Below, one piece after another: positions 46,984 through 57,409 of a stretch of DNA of 64,000 nucleotides. Made by a program: the position numbers and the translations under genes. Source of the DNA: Ailurus styani (taxonomy: Eukaryota; Chordata; Mammalia; Carnivora; Ailuridae); the NCBI GenBank assembly GCA_002007465.1, contig LNAC01000162.1, positions 2,835,761-2,899,760 on the forward strand, read 5' to 3'. Each line of letters begins with the position of its first letter. Within the stretch, counting starts at the first letter, position 1. The notes under the pieces were generated by a model. It saw only the letters and a list, made by a program, of their open reading frames with translations. It ran no database searches and had not been told where the DNA came from.

Positions 46984-47325
46984 ATATTAATTAGTTCAAG
47001 CTGTTATAATAAATACCACACACTACATGGATTAAACTACAGGAAGTTATGGGGGCTGAGAAGTCCAAGTTCAAGGTGGTGGCTGATTGGATTCCTGGTG
47101 ATGGTTCACTTCCTGGCTTGTGAATAGTTCCCTTCTTGCTATGCCTTCATACAGAAGAGGGGGAAAAAAAAAGGAGCTTTCTTGTGTCTCTTCTTATAAA
47201 GATACTAATCCTATTGGATCAAGGCCTCAAACCTATGAACTCATTTAGCAATTACCTTCTTTAGGCCCCACCTCCAAATACTGAGAGTTAAGGCTTCAAT
47301 ATATGGCTTCAATATAAGGCTTTCA
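46984..47325 (-). mobile_element. MaLR LTR (MLT1 type), antisense
   Basis: 'gttcaagctgttataataaa' (46993-47012), 'tgtctcttcttataaagata' (47186-47205) and 'ccccacctccaaatactgag' (47266-47285) give an antisense ERVL-MaLR LTR. Its 'aaggcttcaatatat' block is present three times in tandem at 47290-47333. Confidence 0.75.
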
Positions 47326-47400
47326 ATATATATGGATAATTACTGTAGCTTTATAGTGTAAGTCTTAAAGCAGTGTCATGATAAGGACTCTCTAAGTGCA
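47326..47400 (-). mobile_element. LINE-1 (L1M) ORF2 snippet, antisense
   Basis: Continuation of the L1M at 46085-46983 on the far side of the LTR, with several hundred bases of L1 missing. Confidence 0.55.
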
Positions 47401-47817
47401 ACAACGGTGATTTAATTCTGTAACCCAGAAGTCCTGCATTTGGTTAGGGTAGTCGATCGGATCCTTAGTTTCTTATTAGGAATGGACTGACAACAGAACA
47501 ATAATCAGAGAACAAATTATTTTAACTGAACTATGTATGGCCTCTAACACAGTATTACGAATCCATGTCTGTCATCTAATGACTATTTTTCTATTCTGTT
47601 CTTTTACTCCTGGTCATGTTTCCTATTACTGATCATAGATAGATTAATGATATTAAATGATATTCTAAAGAAACATTTTTTGCTGTACTTTATATTCAGT
47701 CTTTCAGTCATAATTTTTTTCTACAGAAAGTAAAACTAATACATGTTTGTTTTTGTAAAGCAGGAGCTAAATATTAAGTTAACTATTAACATAGGAAGGT
47801 ACTGATTTTTATGTATT
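47401..47817. other. Unique DNA, no gene seen
   Basis: No repeat family or exon recognised. Confidence 0.5.
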
Positions 47818-48004
47818 TTTTAAGACTTTATTTATTTATTTGAGAGAGAGAACTGGAGGGGGAGACAGAGAGGGAAGGAGGGAGAGGAACAAGCAGACTG
47901 TGCAGAGTGCAGAACCCAAAATGGGGCTCAGGACCCTAAAGATCATGACCTGAGCCAAAATCAAGAGTTGGACAATTAACCGACTGAACCACCACAGCGC
48001 CCCT
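47818..48004 (-). mobile_element. Can-SINE, old copy, antisense
   Basis: AAGACTTTATTTATTTATTT (47822-47841), GA-rich body, 'aagatcatgacctgagccaa' (47939-47958) and head 'ccgactgaaccaccacagcg' (47980-47999). The head is diverged. Confidence 0.85.
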
Positions 48005-48218
48005 TGATTTATATCTTTAAAACCTGGACCTCCTGATTAAGTGGTTCTTTGAATTTTCTGGAACTTGGTATTTCCTCATAAAAAGAATACGGCAAAGCCC
48101 CTATTATTTCAAACTAATTAGAAATAAATCATTGATAAACTTAGTGAAATGTTTTTGGAAATATTATCAGAACAGAAAAAAACACCAAAGAAAATATATT
48201 TTATAAACTGATTATACT

Positions 48219-48424
48219 GTTAACCAATAAAATGTCCAATTCTAAANAACTGTTAACCAATAAAATGACCAATTCTAAACTATATTGTAGTTTATTTATG
48301 AGCTACCATTAACCATATATCAAAATACCGTATGTAGNGTTAACCAATAAAATGTCCAATTCTAAACTATATTGTAGTTTATTTATGAGCTACCATTAAC
48401 CATATATCAAAATACCGTATGTAG
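48219..48424. other. Assembly junctions: two single-N joints with tripled sequence
   Basis: The 28-bp block 48219-48246 precedes n at 48247. The 86-bp block 48252-48337 begins with the same 28 bases (one mismatch) and runs to n at 48338. 48339-48424 then repeats that 86-bp block with one mismatch (A at 48268, T at 48355). This is the signature of contig ends placed side by side without merging their overlap, probably differing by a SNP. Confidence 0.9.
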
Positions 48425-48794
48425 AAAAGTGAATCTTTGTGTATACGTATGAGTGAATATAGTAGTACTTGACTGATTTCATTTTTAATGTGAAAATGCT
48501 ATACTTGGCTCTGTAACACCAACTAAATTTACCTTTTCTCAGATTCTCCAAAAACATGTGGGAGGTGGGGTCAATAACAGTTTTCCATTCCTGCTTCACG
48601 GTAATTTGCAAATACAAAAAGAAAATAGTTTTTAGAAGAGGACAAATATCCAAGGAAACTCTAAAACAGTAATTCTTAAGCTCCTTCAACATATAATTTA
48701 AATGTATATGCATTTTGTACTTAAATGTGGATATACATTTATTAAGCTGTGTGGAAAGAGGAACAGTAACGAAGCCACTCTGTTCTGTCCACTT

Positions 48795-48861
48795 ATCTCA
48801 CATTTTATAGATATAAATGTCNGACAAGTAAAGGATCTCACATTTTATAGATATAAATGTC
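48795..48861. other. Assembly junction: single N between 27-bp duplicates
   Basis: The 27 bases at 48795-48821 are repeated without mismatch at 48835-48861, with n at 48822 and 12 unique bases between. Same pattern as the other single-N sites. Confidence 0.85.
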
Positions 48862-49682
48862 CAATTTGTAAGGAGGGGCTAATTTAAGGCTTTAGCAAAA
48901 GACCCAGAAAGGTAAAGAAAAAACTCACACTTTTATTTTCTTTTGATTGACTTGGGCTTTGAAATAAGACAAAGGCAAGGAGAAAGAGATGATGAAAGGT
49001 AGAGGGATGAAGCTGCAAAAAATAGTCTTTATCTTGATTCATTCAAAAGCTTAAGGATTTGGTATGGATTATACACATATTTGAAGGCTGACTTCAGCAA
49101 TATTCAGCAGTATGATCCACATCTTTGTCCTTCAAAGTTATGACACATAAGTACTAATAAAGTAAGAATCTGAAACCTTGACACAAATACACAAAATTCT
49201 ACCTTAACTTCTACATTTGCTTTTTCTTCCCAATTCACTTTTCACATACATAATTTATATCTCACTGTCATTATAAGACTATTAAGGGAGTTTACTGTTG
49301 ATAAAATGAACATTACTTAGGATTTAGTGCTCTTTCTCTTAGAACATATAGCTTGAACACCGGGTGTATACAAGATAACATAGAGAATGGGGTGAAAGGA
49401 TAAAATAATATTCAAAACAGAATGTCTGTTCTAAAAAGTATCTATTATATCCTAAGATAGAAGATATTATATTAATATCAAAATACAAAAAAAATAAGTG
49501 TACAAGCAATCTAAGCAAAGTATAGAAAAATTTCTCTGGGAGTCCGTAAAATAAAGATTATTTTAGCTATAATTATTTTATTTTGATTTTATGAATACGG
49601 CAAAATTTGATCTGAGCTTTGATGAAAATGGGAGTAAGAAAGGATGTGACATCTCACTATAATCCTTTAGAAGGTACTACTT
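48862..49682. other. Unique DNA, no gene seen
   Basis: No repeat family or exon recognised. The end of this stretch (49671-49682) is the left target-site duplication of the next SINE. Confidence 0.5.
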
Positions 49683-49882
49683 GGGGCGCCTGGGTGGCTC
49701 AGTGGGTTAAAGCCTCTGCTTTCGGCTCAGGTCATGATCTCAGGGTCCTGGGATCGAGGCCCGCATCGGGCTCTCTGCTCAGCAGGGAGCCTGCTTCCCC
49801 TTCTCTCTCTGCCTGCCTCTCTGCCTCCTTGTGATCTCTCTCCCTCTGTGAAATAAATAAATAAAATCTTAAAAAAAAAAAT
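49683..49882 (+). mobile_element. Can-SINE, youngest-looking mustelid-type copy
   Basis: GGGGCGCCTGGGTGGCTCAG (49683-49702) is followed by 'tgggttaaagcctctgcttt', B-box region 'gggatcgaggcccgcatcgg' (49750-49769), the CTGCCTGCCTCTCTGCC block, AAATAAATAAATAAAATCTT (49851-49870) and an A-tail. Perfect 12-bp target-site duplications AAGGTACTACTT at 49671-49682 and 49883-49894. Retains most CpGs, so a recent insertion. Confidence 0.97.
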
Positions 49883-49887
49883 AAGGT

Positions 49888-50130
49888 ACTACTTGTTGAG
49901 CACTTACTCCATGCCAAGTCTTAGCTTAGTGCTTTCATTGTCCTAGTTAGTTCATAAATTATCACATCACGCTATGAGAGAGAGAGCTAAGTATTCTCTT
50001 TATGTAGATGTGGAAATTATGTTAGAGCTTTTATAGTATAGTATAGTATAATTAAGTCATGGAGCTAATAAACAATTCAGGATTTAAGTCTACATTGACT
50101 ACAAAGCTCCAAGACTGCAGTCATTGGAAT
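49888..50130 (-). mobile_element. MIR SINE, near full length, antisense
   Basis: 'ttgagcacttactccatgcc' (49896-49915), 'gtagatgtggaaattatgtt' (50004-50023) and 'aagtctacattgactacaaa' (50086-50105) match antisense MIR along its length. The (TATAG)n run at 50031-50052 lies inside. The young Can-SINE inserted at its left edge. Confidence 0.65.
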
Positions 50131-50379
50131 CAGTCTCCCTCTTAACAATCATGTTTGAACATAGGAAGGCATATAATGTATCATCACTTAAAAGATGCCA
50201 TAAAATTTTAAAAATACACGGGTATTTCTTGACTAATCCAAATTAGAGTTTCTCCATATCAGGATGGTTTATAGCAAATATTAATAAAAAAACTGAGTTA
50301 CATTTTTAGGAGGGTACAAAAAATTGGAATACAAAGATAAAACCAATTATAAAGAAGAATGAGTAAGTTTGTCAATCAT

Positions 50380-50455
50380 TAAATGGAGCACTGGGTGTGG
50401 TGCATAAACAATGAATCTTGGAACACTGAAAAAAAATAAATTAAAATGTTAAAAA
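50380..50455 (+). mobile_element. Very short carnivoran LINE-1 3' end
   Basis: 'gagcactgggtgtggtgcat' (50386-50405) and 'acaatgaatcttggaacact' (50408-50427) are the carnivoran L1 3' UTR, followed by A-rich sequence. About 75 bp only, a severe 5' truncation. Confidence 0.6.
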
Positions 50456-50499
50456 AATCAGAAAACAGTGAATAAAACTCATTCATTTGTTCTTGGATT

Positions 50500-51840
50500 T
50501 TCAAATCTAATAATTAACTAGTCCTGCTGATTCCAGCTCAACATTTCTCAGGTGGGGACATAATGGGTCTGACAGGGACGAAAGATATCACACTCTGAAG
50601 ATGATACAAGTATTAGCTAGCATGTAAGGGTAGGAGCCTAGGGAATATCTATAAGATTGAATTTTGGGGGTGTTTCATCAAAGGGGCCAGTAGTAAGACT
50701 AAATATTAAAAATTTATTAATCTGGGGGCACTTTCTGAAGATATAGGATTCAATACCTGACAACACCCCCAACTTGCTGCTAGAGTGAGTCTAGAAGCCT
50801 GGAGTAAGAATGACCCACAATAACTGAAATAGAAATGCTACAAATGCCCAAGTTTTTTTTCTTCAGGATGGTAGAAAAAGAAATAAGTTTCAGTTAAATG
50901 AGCATACTGGAAAGGATACATGATGGTAAGGCCAGAAGAACCAGGATTATGTTTCACAGGAGACCCCAGAGGACACATCATCCACCCAAAGTAATCAGAA
51001 CTATGCTACTGAAAGAAGCACTTTCATCAGTAAGAAGTTTAGAGGTTCCTCTCCACTGCAGTCCAGGAATAACTTAGCCATCATGGGGCTAGTCTCAATG
51101 TAAACAGGGACATCGGGGCAGATGGTCAAATAATAGAGGACAGGTGGTGACACGTAAACACAAGAATCCAAGAAATTACAGTTACTATAAAGAAAGGTGG
51201 GCAAGGATGGAAAGGCAGCCAATAGGAATGAGTCCTCAGGGAGATATAAACAACGCTAGGGTAAAAAATAGCCAATGAAGGTGCTTCTTAACATCCATAA
51301 TAAAAAAAAAGCAAGAATGGAAATGTAAGAATGTGTATGACTGTGTGGGTAAAATATAACAATACACTTCAAGGTTCCCAGATCTGAGTCAATATTTAGA
51401 TCTGGACAAACTGACAGAAGAGACAGACTTTGCAACACTATGGTAAGTATATGCTGTGAAGATTCCATGTTCATCTCCAAAGTTATCTATGATCATTTAC
51501 TCAGGTAACTGTACAGTAGAAAAAAGGAGAGTGCACAGATATTTTGAGGACTATTGGGTTCAGCAGCTGAGTTGATACAGATGCCCAGAGACCAGAAGTG
51601 TCTCCCAGGTAGAATGGAGCACATGTGGGGACATACAGGATCTAGTGGTAAATACAGGGAGCAAGTATTAAGCCTTGCTTGGCTACCATCTAGTTTAAAT
51701 TTTAACTAGTGGACCATTTTTGCACTCTGAGGACAAATTTTGATGAAGTTGAAAGTAACTTCCAAAATGGATCCTTGGCCTGTGAAGTGAGGGTTATCAG
51801 AGTGGCGAAAACCCAGTAAAATCCTCCAAAACTGCCCTGG
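50500..51840. other. Unclassified 1.3-kb block with higher GC
   Basis: This block lacks L1, SINE and MIR signatures and is visibly richer in G and C than its flanks. Frames of 73-74 codons on the minus strand (51001-51222, 51256-51480) look non-coding to me. Its texture recalls decayed interior sequence of a MaLR or ERVL element, but no motif proves this. A non-coding RNA exon or a unique enhancer region cannot be excluded. Confidence 0.35.
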
Positions 51841-52077
51841 TTTTTTACCAATCAAATAGTAAATTTTTTATTCATCTCCACTTATTTACATGAGAAAAAT
51901 ATTTCTGCACTGAATGCTAAATAAATAACTATAACCCTTAACTCAAATGGCATTCTCTATAAATCCAGAGTTACAAGGAATTTCTCACTCTTAGCACTTG
52001 GTTAATTCAGAAAAAAATTAACCTTTGATAAATTTCAACATTTGAATTCTCCAACCAGTACTATTAAACAGTAGTTT

Positions 52078-52200
52078 TACTTCCTCCAATTTACAGACGA
52101 AGAAGCAAAGCCTCTGAAAAGTCAAACCACTTGGCTAAAGCTAATTGGGTATCAGTGGAAGATGACTTTTAAACCCACATATCTGGGCTTTTAGGTGCTT
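52078..52200 (-). mobile_element. MIR SINE relic, antisense
   Basis: 'tccaatttacagacgaagaa' (52084-52103) and 'tttaaacccacatatctggg' (52169-52188) follow the antisense MIR core. Confidence 0.6.
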
Positions 52201-53685
52201 TGGTTTTTTCCCTTTCTTGTGTTTCAAGGCTAAAATGATGATTCTGTGAATGCTAGATCCACTTAATATGTGTTTTAAGGAGTGTCTGTAGGGAGAGCAT
52301 CTTCTAACATAACTTCCATGATCAAATAAATTTACAAAACACTGCCTACTCTATTCTTTGCTGAGGCAATTTAATATGTACCTTAGCATTTGGAAGCCTT
52401 AGTGAAGTTCTACAGTAAAAAACCCAAAACAAAACAAAAAAAGCAAGCTAAAATTAACCCTCCAAACAATAGTCTTTAATTTTGTTAATTCTAGTATTTC
52501 CCAGAGTTGTGTGACTATTCGCCAGTTAGGACACTAGCTAGAAGTAATAGTAAACTCAACTCAAAGTGGTTTAACCAGTGTGGCCTTTCATCACATCGCA
52601 TAACAAGAAAATATAAGTAAAGTAGCTTCTGAATTGGATAATTCAATGGATCAATACAATTAGGAAACACCCAGGAAATCTTTCTTCTTTTCACTCTGCC
52701 AGCACCAATTTTTAAACTATTTTGCAGTGTCAGACCATAAAATCTTATATCAAAATATGCTTGGAAATACTTTTCCTGGCATGCCAACTGATCTCTGTAA
52801 TTTTTTAAGGTGATATTATGGTATTAAAGGAAATTTTCCATTTAAAAATATAGGTTTAATTTAGATACATCTTAATTTTCAAACTTCTAATGTGATGTCT
52901 AATTTTTCCTAATTCAAATATAAAATTAATTTTGCTTAAGAATTTTAAATTATACTGTGTCAGCAGTATATGAAATGAATAATATTTCTAAATGACCAGG
53001 GGGCAAGCATTACTTAAACATTTAGTGGTAGGATTTATCTTCTACCTAGATTAAAAATTTACAACTAACTTTGCATTTCTTAGAACACAGCAGAATCATG
53101 AGATCAGTAGCTTCATAATTAATATCTATGTTTTGAAAATTCTATCATAACTGACAGTTTTAGGTTCTTTTTTTTTCCCCCAAAGTTAAAGAATGATAGC
53201 TTTCTAGCCATATCATTTAGAACTTCTTTGGGCAGCAAGTACCTACATAACAATAACTTATTCAAACTGTCATTTATTTATCCATATTCAGGTGAGCTGT
53301 CCTATGATGTCATTAGAAATCTAGGCTCTATCATTCGTTCTAATCCAGCCTTTAAATACAGTATTTTGTTTTATTTTGTAACAATGGCAAGGTGGCTGCT
53401 GTAGCTCCAGCCATCATAAATGTTTGATATAGATATAAATGCAGAATGTGAGACAAGGATAGTGCTAACCACACTGGTCTCTTTTAATTAAGAAAGAAAC
53501 ATTTCCAGAGACTTTTATAACAAACCTGTACTTTATTGTCCAAAATTGGACCACCCAGATCTGCAAGTGATGCTGGGAGAGTGAAGAAGAACATTGTTAT
53601 AATGGCTTTAGATCAATTATGATCAACTGCCTAGATTTGTTCACATTTCCATCACAAAGTAACTAGGGTTTGGTAAGAAGGGAGA
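52201..53685. other. Mostly unassigned DNA, possible ancient repeat halves
   Basis: 52530-52800 ('aactcaaagtggtttaacca', 52558-52577) and 53370-53600 ('caaggtggctgctgtagctc', 53388-53407) recall two parts of one ancient dispersed mammalian repeat, with AT-rich sequence between. I cannot name the family. The 90-codon minus-strand frame at 52515-52787 falls inside the first part and is not a gene. Confidence 0.35.
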
Positions 53686-53841
53686 TTTTTTTTTTTAAGA
53701 TTTTATTTATTTATTTGTCAGAGGCAGACGGAGAAGCAGGCTCTCTGCAGGGAGCCTGATGTGGGACTTGATCCCAGGACCCTGGGATCATGACCTGAGC
53801 CAAAGGCAGCTGCTTAACCAACTGAGCCACCCAGGCATCCC
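53686..53841 (-). mobile_element. Can-SINE, antisense, short form
   Basis: T run, AAGATTTTATTTATTTATTT (53697-53716), 'cttgatcccaggaccctggg' (53768-53787) and head 'ccaactgagccacccaggca' (53818-53837). About 155 bp because much of the GA body is missing. Imperfect target-site duplications AAGAAGGGAGAT and AAGAAAGGAGAC flank it. Confidence 0.88.
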
Positions 53842-53846
53842 AAGAA

Positions 53847-54041
53847 AGGAGACTTTTTGGGGGATCTTGTCTTGACAGCACTGTCTGTAACACTGCCTAT
53901 TTGCAGATGCTATGATGCTTATAGGAAAACCATATGAATAGACNAGGAGACTTTTTGGGGGATCTTGTCTTGACAGCATTGTCTGTAACACTGCCTATTT
54001 GCAGATGCTATGATGCTTATAGGAAAACCATATGAATAGAC
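53847..54041. other. Assembly junction: single N between 97-bp duplicates
   Basis: 53847-53943 and 53945-54041 are the same 97 bp with one mismatch (C at 53881, T at 53979), separated by n at 53944. Unmerged overlapping contig ends. Confidence 0.93.
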
Positions 54042-54087
54042 TCCTGAGTTTGAATCTGTTTCTTGCCTTTATTAGTGATAAGATCTT

Positions 54088-54310
54088 GGGGCACCTGGGT
54101 GGCTTAGTCGGTTAAGCATCTGAGTCTTGGTTTTGGCTCAGGTCTAGATCTTGGGGTGGGGGGATCTAGCCCCATGGTGGGCAGGCTCTGGTGGGCAGGC
54201 TCCAAGCTCAGTGGGGAGTCTGCCTGAAGAATCTCTTCTTCTGCCCCTACCCCCACTCATGAGCATGGGCATACTCTCTTTCTCTCAAATGAATAAGTAA
54301 GTCTTTATTA
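54088..54310 (+). mobile_element. Can-SINE, older copy with 14-bp internal tandem
   Basis: GGGGCACCTGGGTGGCTTAG (54088-54107), 'agtcggttaagcatctgagt' (54106-54125), CT-rich body and a diverged tail. TGGTGGGCAGGCTC is tandemly repeated at 54175-54188 and 54189-54202. Flanked by TTTATTAGTG at about 54068 and 54313. Confidence 0.87.
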
Positions 54311-54532
54311 GTTTATTAGTGTGATGAGACCTTGAACGAATTATGAAAATATAAGAATACTTCAGGAATTGAAACAATTACATGAAAGATTTCAAGACTT
54401 CCACAACTATATGTTCTCACCTACCTTCATGCATACTCAAAATGCCCTATGTAACCTGATAACATGCATGGATTATCTGTACTCCTATCTAAACCCATCT
54501 CTCCATTTGATCCTTATCTCTTAACCATTCTT

Positions 54533-54737
54533 TTTTGTTGTTGCTGTTAAAGATTTTATTCATTTATATGACAGAGAGAGAGAGAGAGATTACAGATAGG
54601 CAGAGAGGCAGGCAGAGAGGAGGAAGCAGGCTCCCCGCTGAGCAGGGAGCCCGATGCGGGCCTCGATCCCAGGACCCTGAGATCATGACCTGAGCCGAAG
54701 GCAGAGGCTTTAACCCACTGAGCCACCCAGGCACCCT
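54533..54737 (-). mobile_element. Can-SINE, young mustelid-type copy, antisense
   Basis: 'aaagattttattcatttata' (54550-54569), (GA)n at 54573-54588, 'cgatcccaggaccctgagat' (54664-54683) and head 'ctttaacccactgagccacc' (54708-54727). Perfect 15-bp target-site duplications CTCTTAACCATTCTT at 54518-54532 and 54738-54752. Confidence 0.96.
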
Positions 54738-54815
54738 CTCTTAACCATTCTTATCTGTTTAAGGACATTACTTCAGCACTCCTCCCCAACTCTCTTCTGT
54801 ACCATTAAGTTTTTA

Positions 54816-54862
54816 CTCTACTGGATATTTCTCTCTACTGGATATTTCTCTACTGGATATTT
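54816..54862. repeat. Three-copy tandem repeat
   Basis: CTCTACTGGATATTT occurs at 54816-54830, 54833-54847 and 54848-54862. Confidence 0.9.
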
Positions 54863-56719
54863 CTCATCAGCTTCTCTATTTTTTCCTTCCACCTTCTTCA
54901 CTTTTCTTATAAGTTTCCACCCCACTTCTTTGTTCTCCTTTGCAGCCAGTCATCCTTGAAAAAGTCACCTATATTAATACACAAAATTTTAAAAAACTGT
55001 TTGAGACTTGCAACAATTGTAAAAATGATACTCAGATATGACAAAATTCAAAGGGATCATCTTTTCTTCTGTATCTCGGATGCAAGAGTTCATTTCTCCT
55101 CATTCATCACTTCCAGAATTTCATCACACAATGATGACTAATGGGACCCCCATAACCACGTTAAACTAATCTAGGGTAAGCCTCTCTGAAATGTTTGACT
55201 CACTTGGGAAATGAGAGCGGGTATTTGGAGAAAATTCAGAATTCTGTTAGTATAGAAGGAAGGATGGATATATAACCAACAGTGTTCGTGTTACCCATTG
55301 TCCTTCTAGTGACCTAGCCAATTAGGCAATAAGTATCAGGTATCTATGAAAATCCAGCTTGGACATCATTTCTGGTAAACATTAGTTCCTTTTTGGAGTA
55401 AAAGTAGCTAATATGCCACAAGACACTTGTTTTCCATGAAACACAATTTGGAGAGAGCCAATCTAGAGAAATGACATAGTATAAAATGAGGCAGAGAAAG
55501 AGATATAAATGACTTGGTTAAATCTCTAGAATAATCAGTATAAGTTAAACATGAACTTATTCAGAGTTGAAAATGCAGTGAATACTCAAAACAAGTAAGA
55601 TGATGCTCTAGGAAGAAAATACATTTAAAAATAACAGAAACTACTCTGCCTGAGAAATAGCTTCATGGTCTTGGGAAAGTAACTCATAAACAGTCAACTT
55701 TGACATGTTATTTAAAATAACAATAAAAATAATAACAATAACAATTTTTTAAGTACTCAAGAGTTGTTAAGATAATCATAGATTCATACCAAAGTAGTTA
55801 GTAGTTTTGTTTGTTTGTTTTTAGCCTTATAATGAGATGTAATTCGCCTGTACCATCATCTTTCTCATATCCTAATTCATACAAAACTAGCTAAAAGAGA
55901 GGAACAGTTACAGCATAAATAGAGGTCTTTAACCAAAAGGGAAGTAATCCAAGATGTCTGTTTCTGGCTTAATCAGAGATAAGATTTACTTCCAGGTTTC
56001 TGATCTTTTACTAGCTATAAACAAGATAGATGGCACAAACTCACCTAACAGGAAATAAAAGAAAAATAGATGAGCAAAGAACAATAACCTTCTATTAGCA
56101 ATCCTCCTTATGAATGTTGATCATGTAGACTCCATGACTGCCTGGATCTATGATAGTCCCTTCTCCTTGGTTTACGTATCCTCAGAGGATACATCTTAGT
56201 GATATCACATAGCAGGGTAAAAACTGAAAATAGGAAACTGAGCTCCAAAGTTTCTGTTGGTGATGTGTTGCTTTGAGGTAGGAATTGCACATTCTTCATT
56301 GAGGAAGAGTATAAATTTTAACCCTCTGACATATAAATATATTTTTTTTCCAGAGAAAAATGGAGTACAACGGGAGAAGGCTAGAGTAATTAACGATGAT
56401 CCATTGTCCTCCCAATGTCCTAATTGATTGGGAGATAAGTATAAGATGGCTATTAAAACAGAGTATGAGCATTATTTCTGGTAAAATCAGGTAAGAAAAC
56501 ATGGAAGAGACCAGGTTCCACAGTCCGATACTTAATCTCTGATATTCTGAACTGAAGACACGTTAGACTGCAGAGCAAGACCAAACTGGCTATCCACTCA
56601 TTTCCAAGCTCCAAAGCCACCAAAAAACTAGGTGCACTTATTTCATGGGAACTAGACTCTGAAAGAGATGTTTATCCTACTTAAGGACATTCTAAAGTAG
56701 GGGAAAAAAGAGAGGGAGA
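54863..56719. other. Unassigned DNA with a diverged direct repeat pair
   Basis: The stretches 55285-55380 and 56395-56487 are alignable by eye ('cccattgtccttctag' against 'tccattgtcctcccaa', and both have 'atttctggtaaa'). No coding frame is credible. This could be an old LTR element interior or a locally duplicated unique sequence. Confidence 0.4.
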
Positions 56720-56931
56720 GGGTGCCTGGGTGGCTCAGTGGGTTAAAGCCTCTGCCTTCGGCTCAGGTCATGATCTCAGGGTCCTGGGATCGAGGCCCGT
56801 CCTGGGATTGAGGCCCGCATCGGGCTCCCTGCTCAGCGAGGAGCCTGCTTCCTCCTCTCTCTCTGCCTGCCTCTCTGCCTACTTGTGATCTGATCTCTCT
56901 CTCTGTGTCAAATAAATAAATAAAATTAAAA
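56720..56931 (+). mobile_element. Can-SINE, young mustelid-type copy with duplicated B-box region
   Basis: Head 'gggtgcctgggtggctcagt', then the B-box segment TCCTGGGATCGAGGCCCG at 56782-56799 repeated with one mismatch at 56800-56817. CTGCCTGCCTCTCTGCCTAC and AAATAAATAAATAAAATTAA follow. Flanks AAAAAAGAGAGGGAGA (56704-56719) and the matching AAAAAAGAGAGGGAGA at about 56932-56947 are the target-site duplication. The 143-codon minus-strand frame across this SINE and the next N is an artefact. Confidence 0.93.
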
Positions 56932-56937
56932 AAAAAA

Positions 56938-57142
56938 GAGAGGGAGAAAGAGAAAGAAAGAATGGAAGAATGGAAGACAGGAAGAAAAAAGAGAGGAAAG
57001 GAAGAAAAGGAAGGGTGGAAGGATGAATGACGAAAATCGNGAGAGGGAGAAAGAGAAAGAAAGAATGGAAGAATGGAAGACAGGAAGAAAAAAGAGAGGA
57101 AAGGAAGAAAAGGAAGGGTGGAAGGATGAATGACGAAAATCG
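56938..57142. other. Assembly junction: single N between 102-bp purine-rich duplicates
   Basis: 56938-57039 and 57041-57142 match along their length, with n at 57040 between. The sequence is GGAA/GAAA-rich, a likely cause of the failed merge. Confidence 0.92.
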
Positions 57143-57409
57143 CCCTCAGTAGAATATAACCTCCATGAAGCATCTTTGTTTCATTGTATTTCAAGTTCCT
57201 GAAACATAGAGGATGCTCAATATTTATAGAGTAAACTTCACAAAATTATCACCAACACGTGTACATACACCTTTGAGTTTTCAAGGGTAGGCTCTGTTAG
57301 CTCAAGAAAAAAGTCTGTTCCTTAACCAAATATCAGAGAATATTCTGTAGATTTCCATTTTAATGAGTAAGCAGCATGTATACCTTTTCTAACTGAGGGT
57401 TAATTCTCT

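Noticed and set aside
48219..48424. Tandem satellite-like repeat
   Set aside because: The copies meet at single n characters and differ by one base, so an unmerged contig overlap explains them better than a real tandem array.
49683..49760. tRNA-like A and B boxes
   Set aside because: They belong to the tRNA-derived head of a Can-SINE, not a tRNA gene; no full cloverleaf and the same head recurs in the other copies.
54816..54862. Short repeats reminiscent of a CRISPR array
   Set aside because: Units are contiguous or 2 bp apart without unique spacers, and the genome is mammalian.
56763..57194. 143-codon minus-strand frame containing X
   Set aside because: It runs through a Can-SINE and both copies of an assembly duplication around the n at 57040, so even its length is an artefact.
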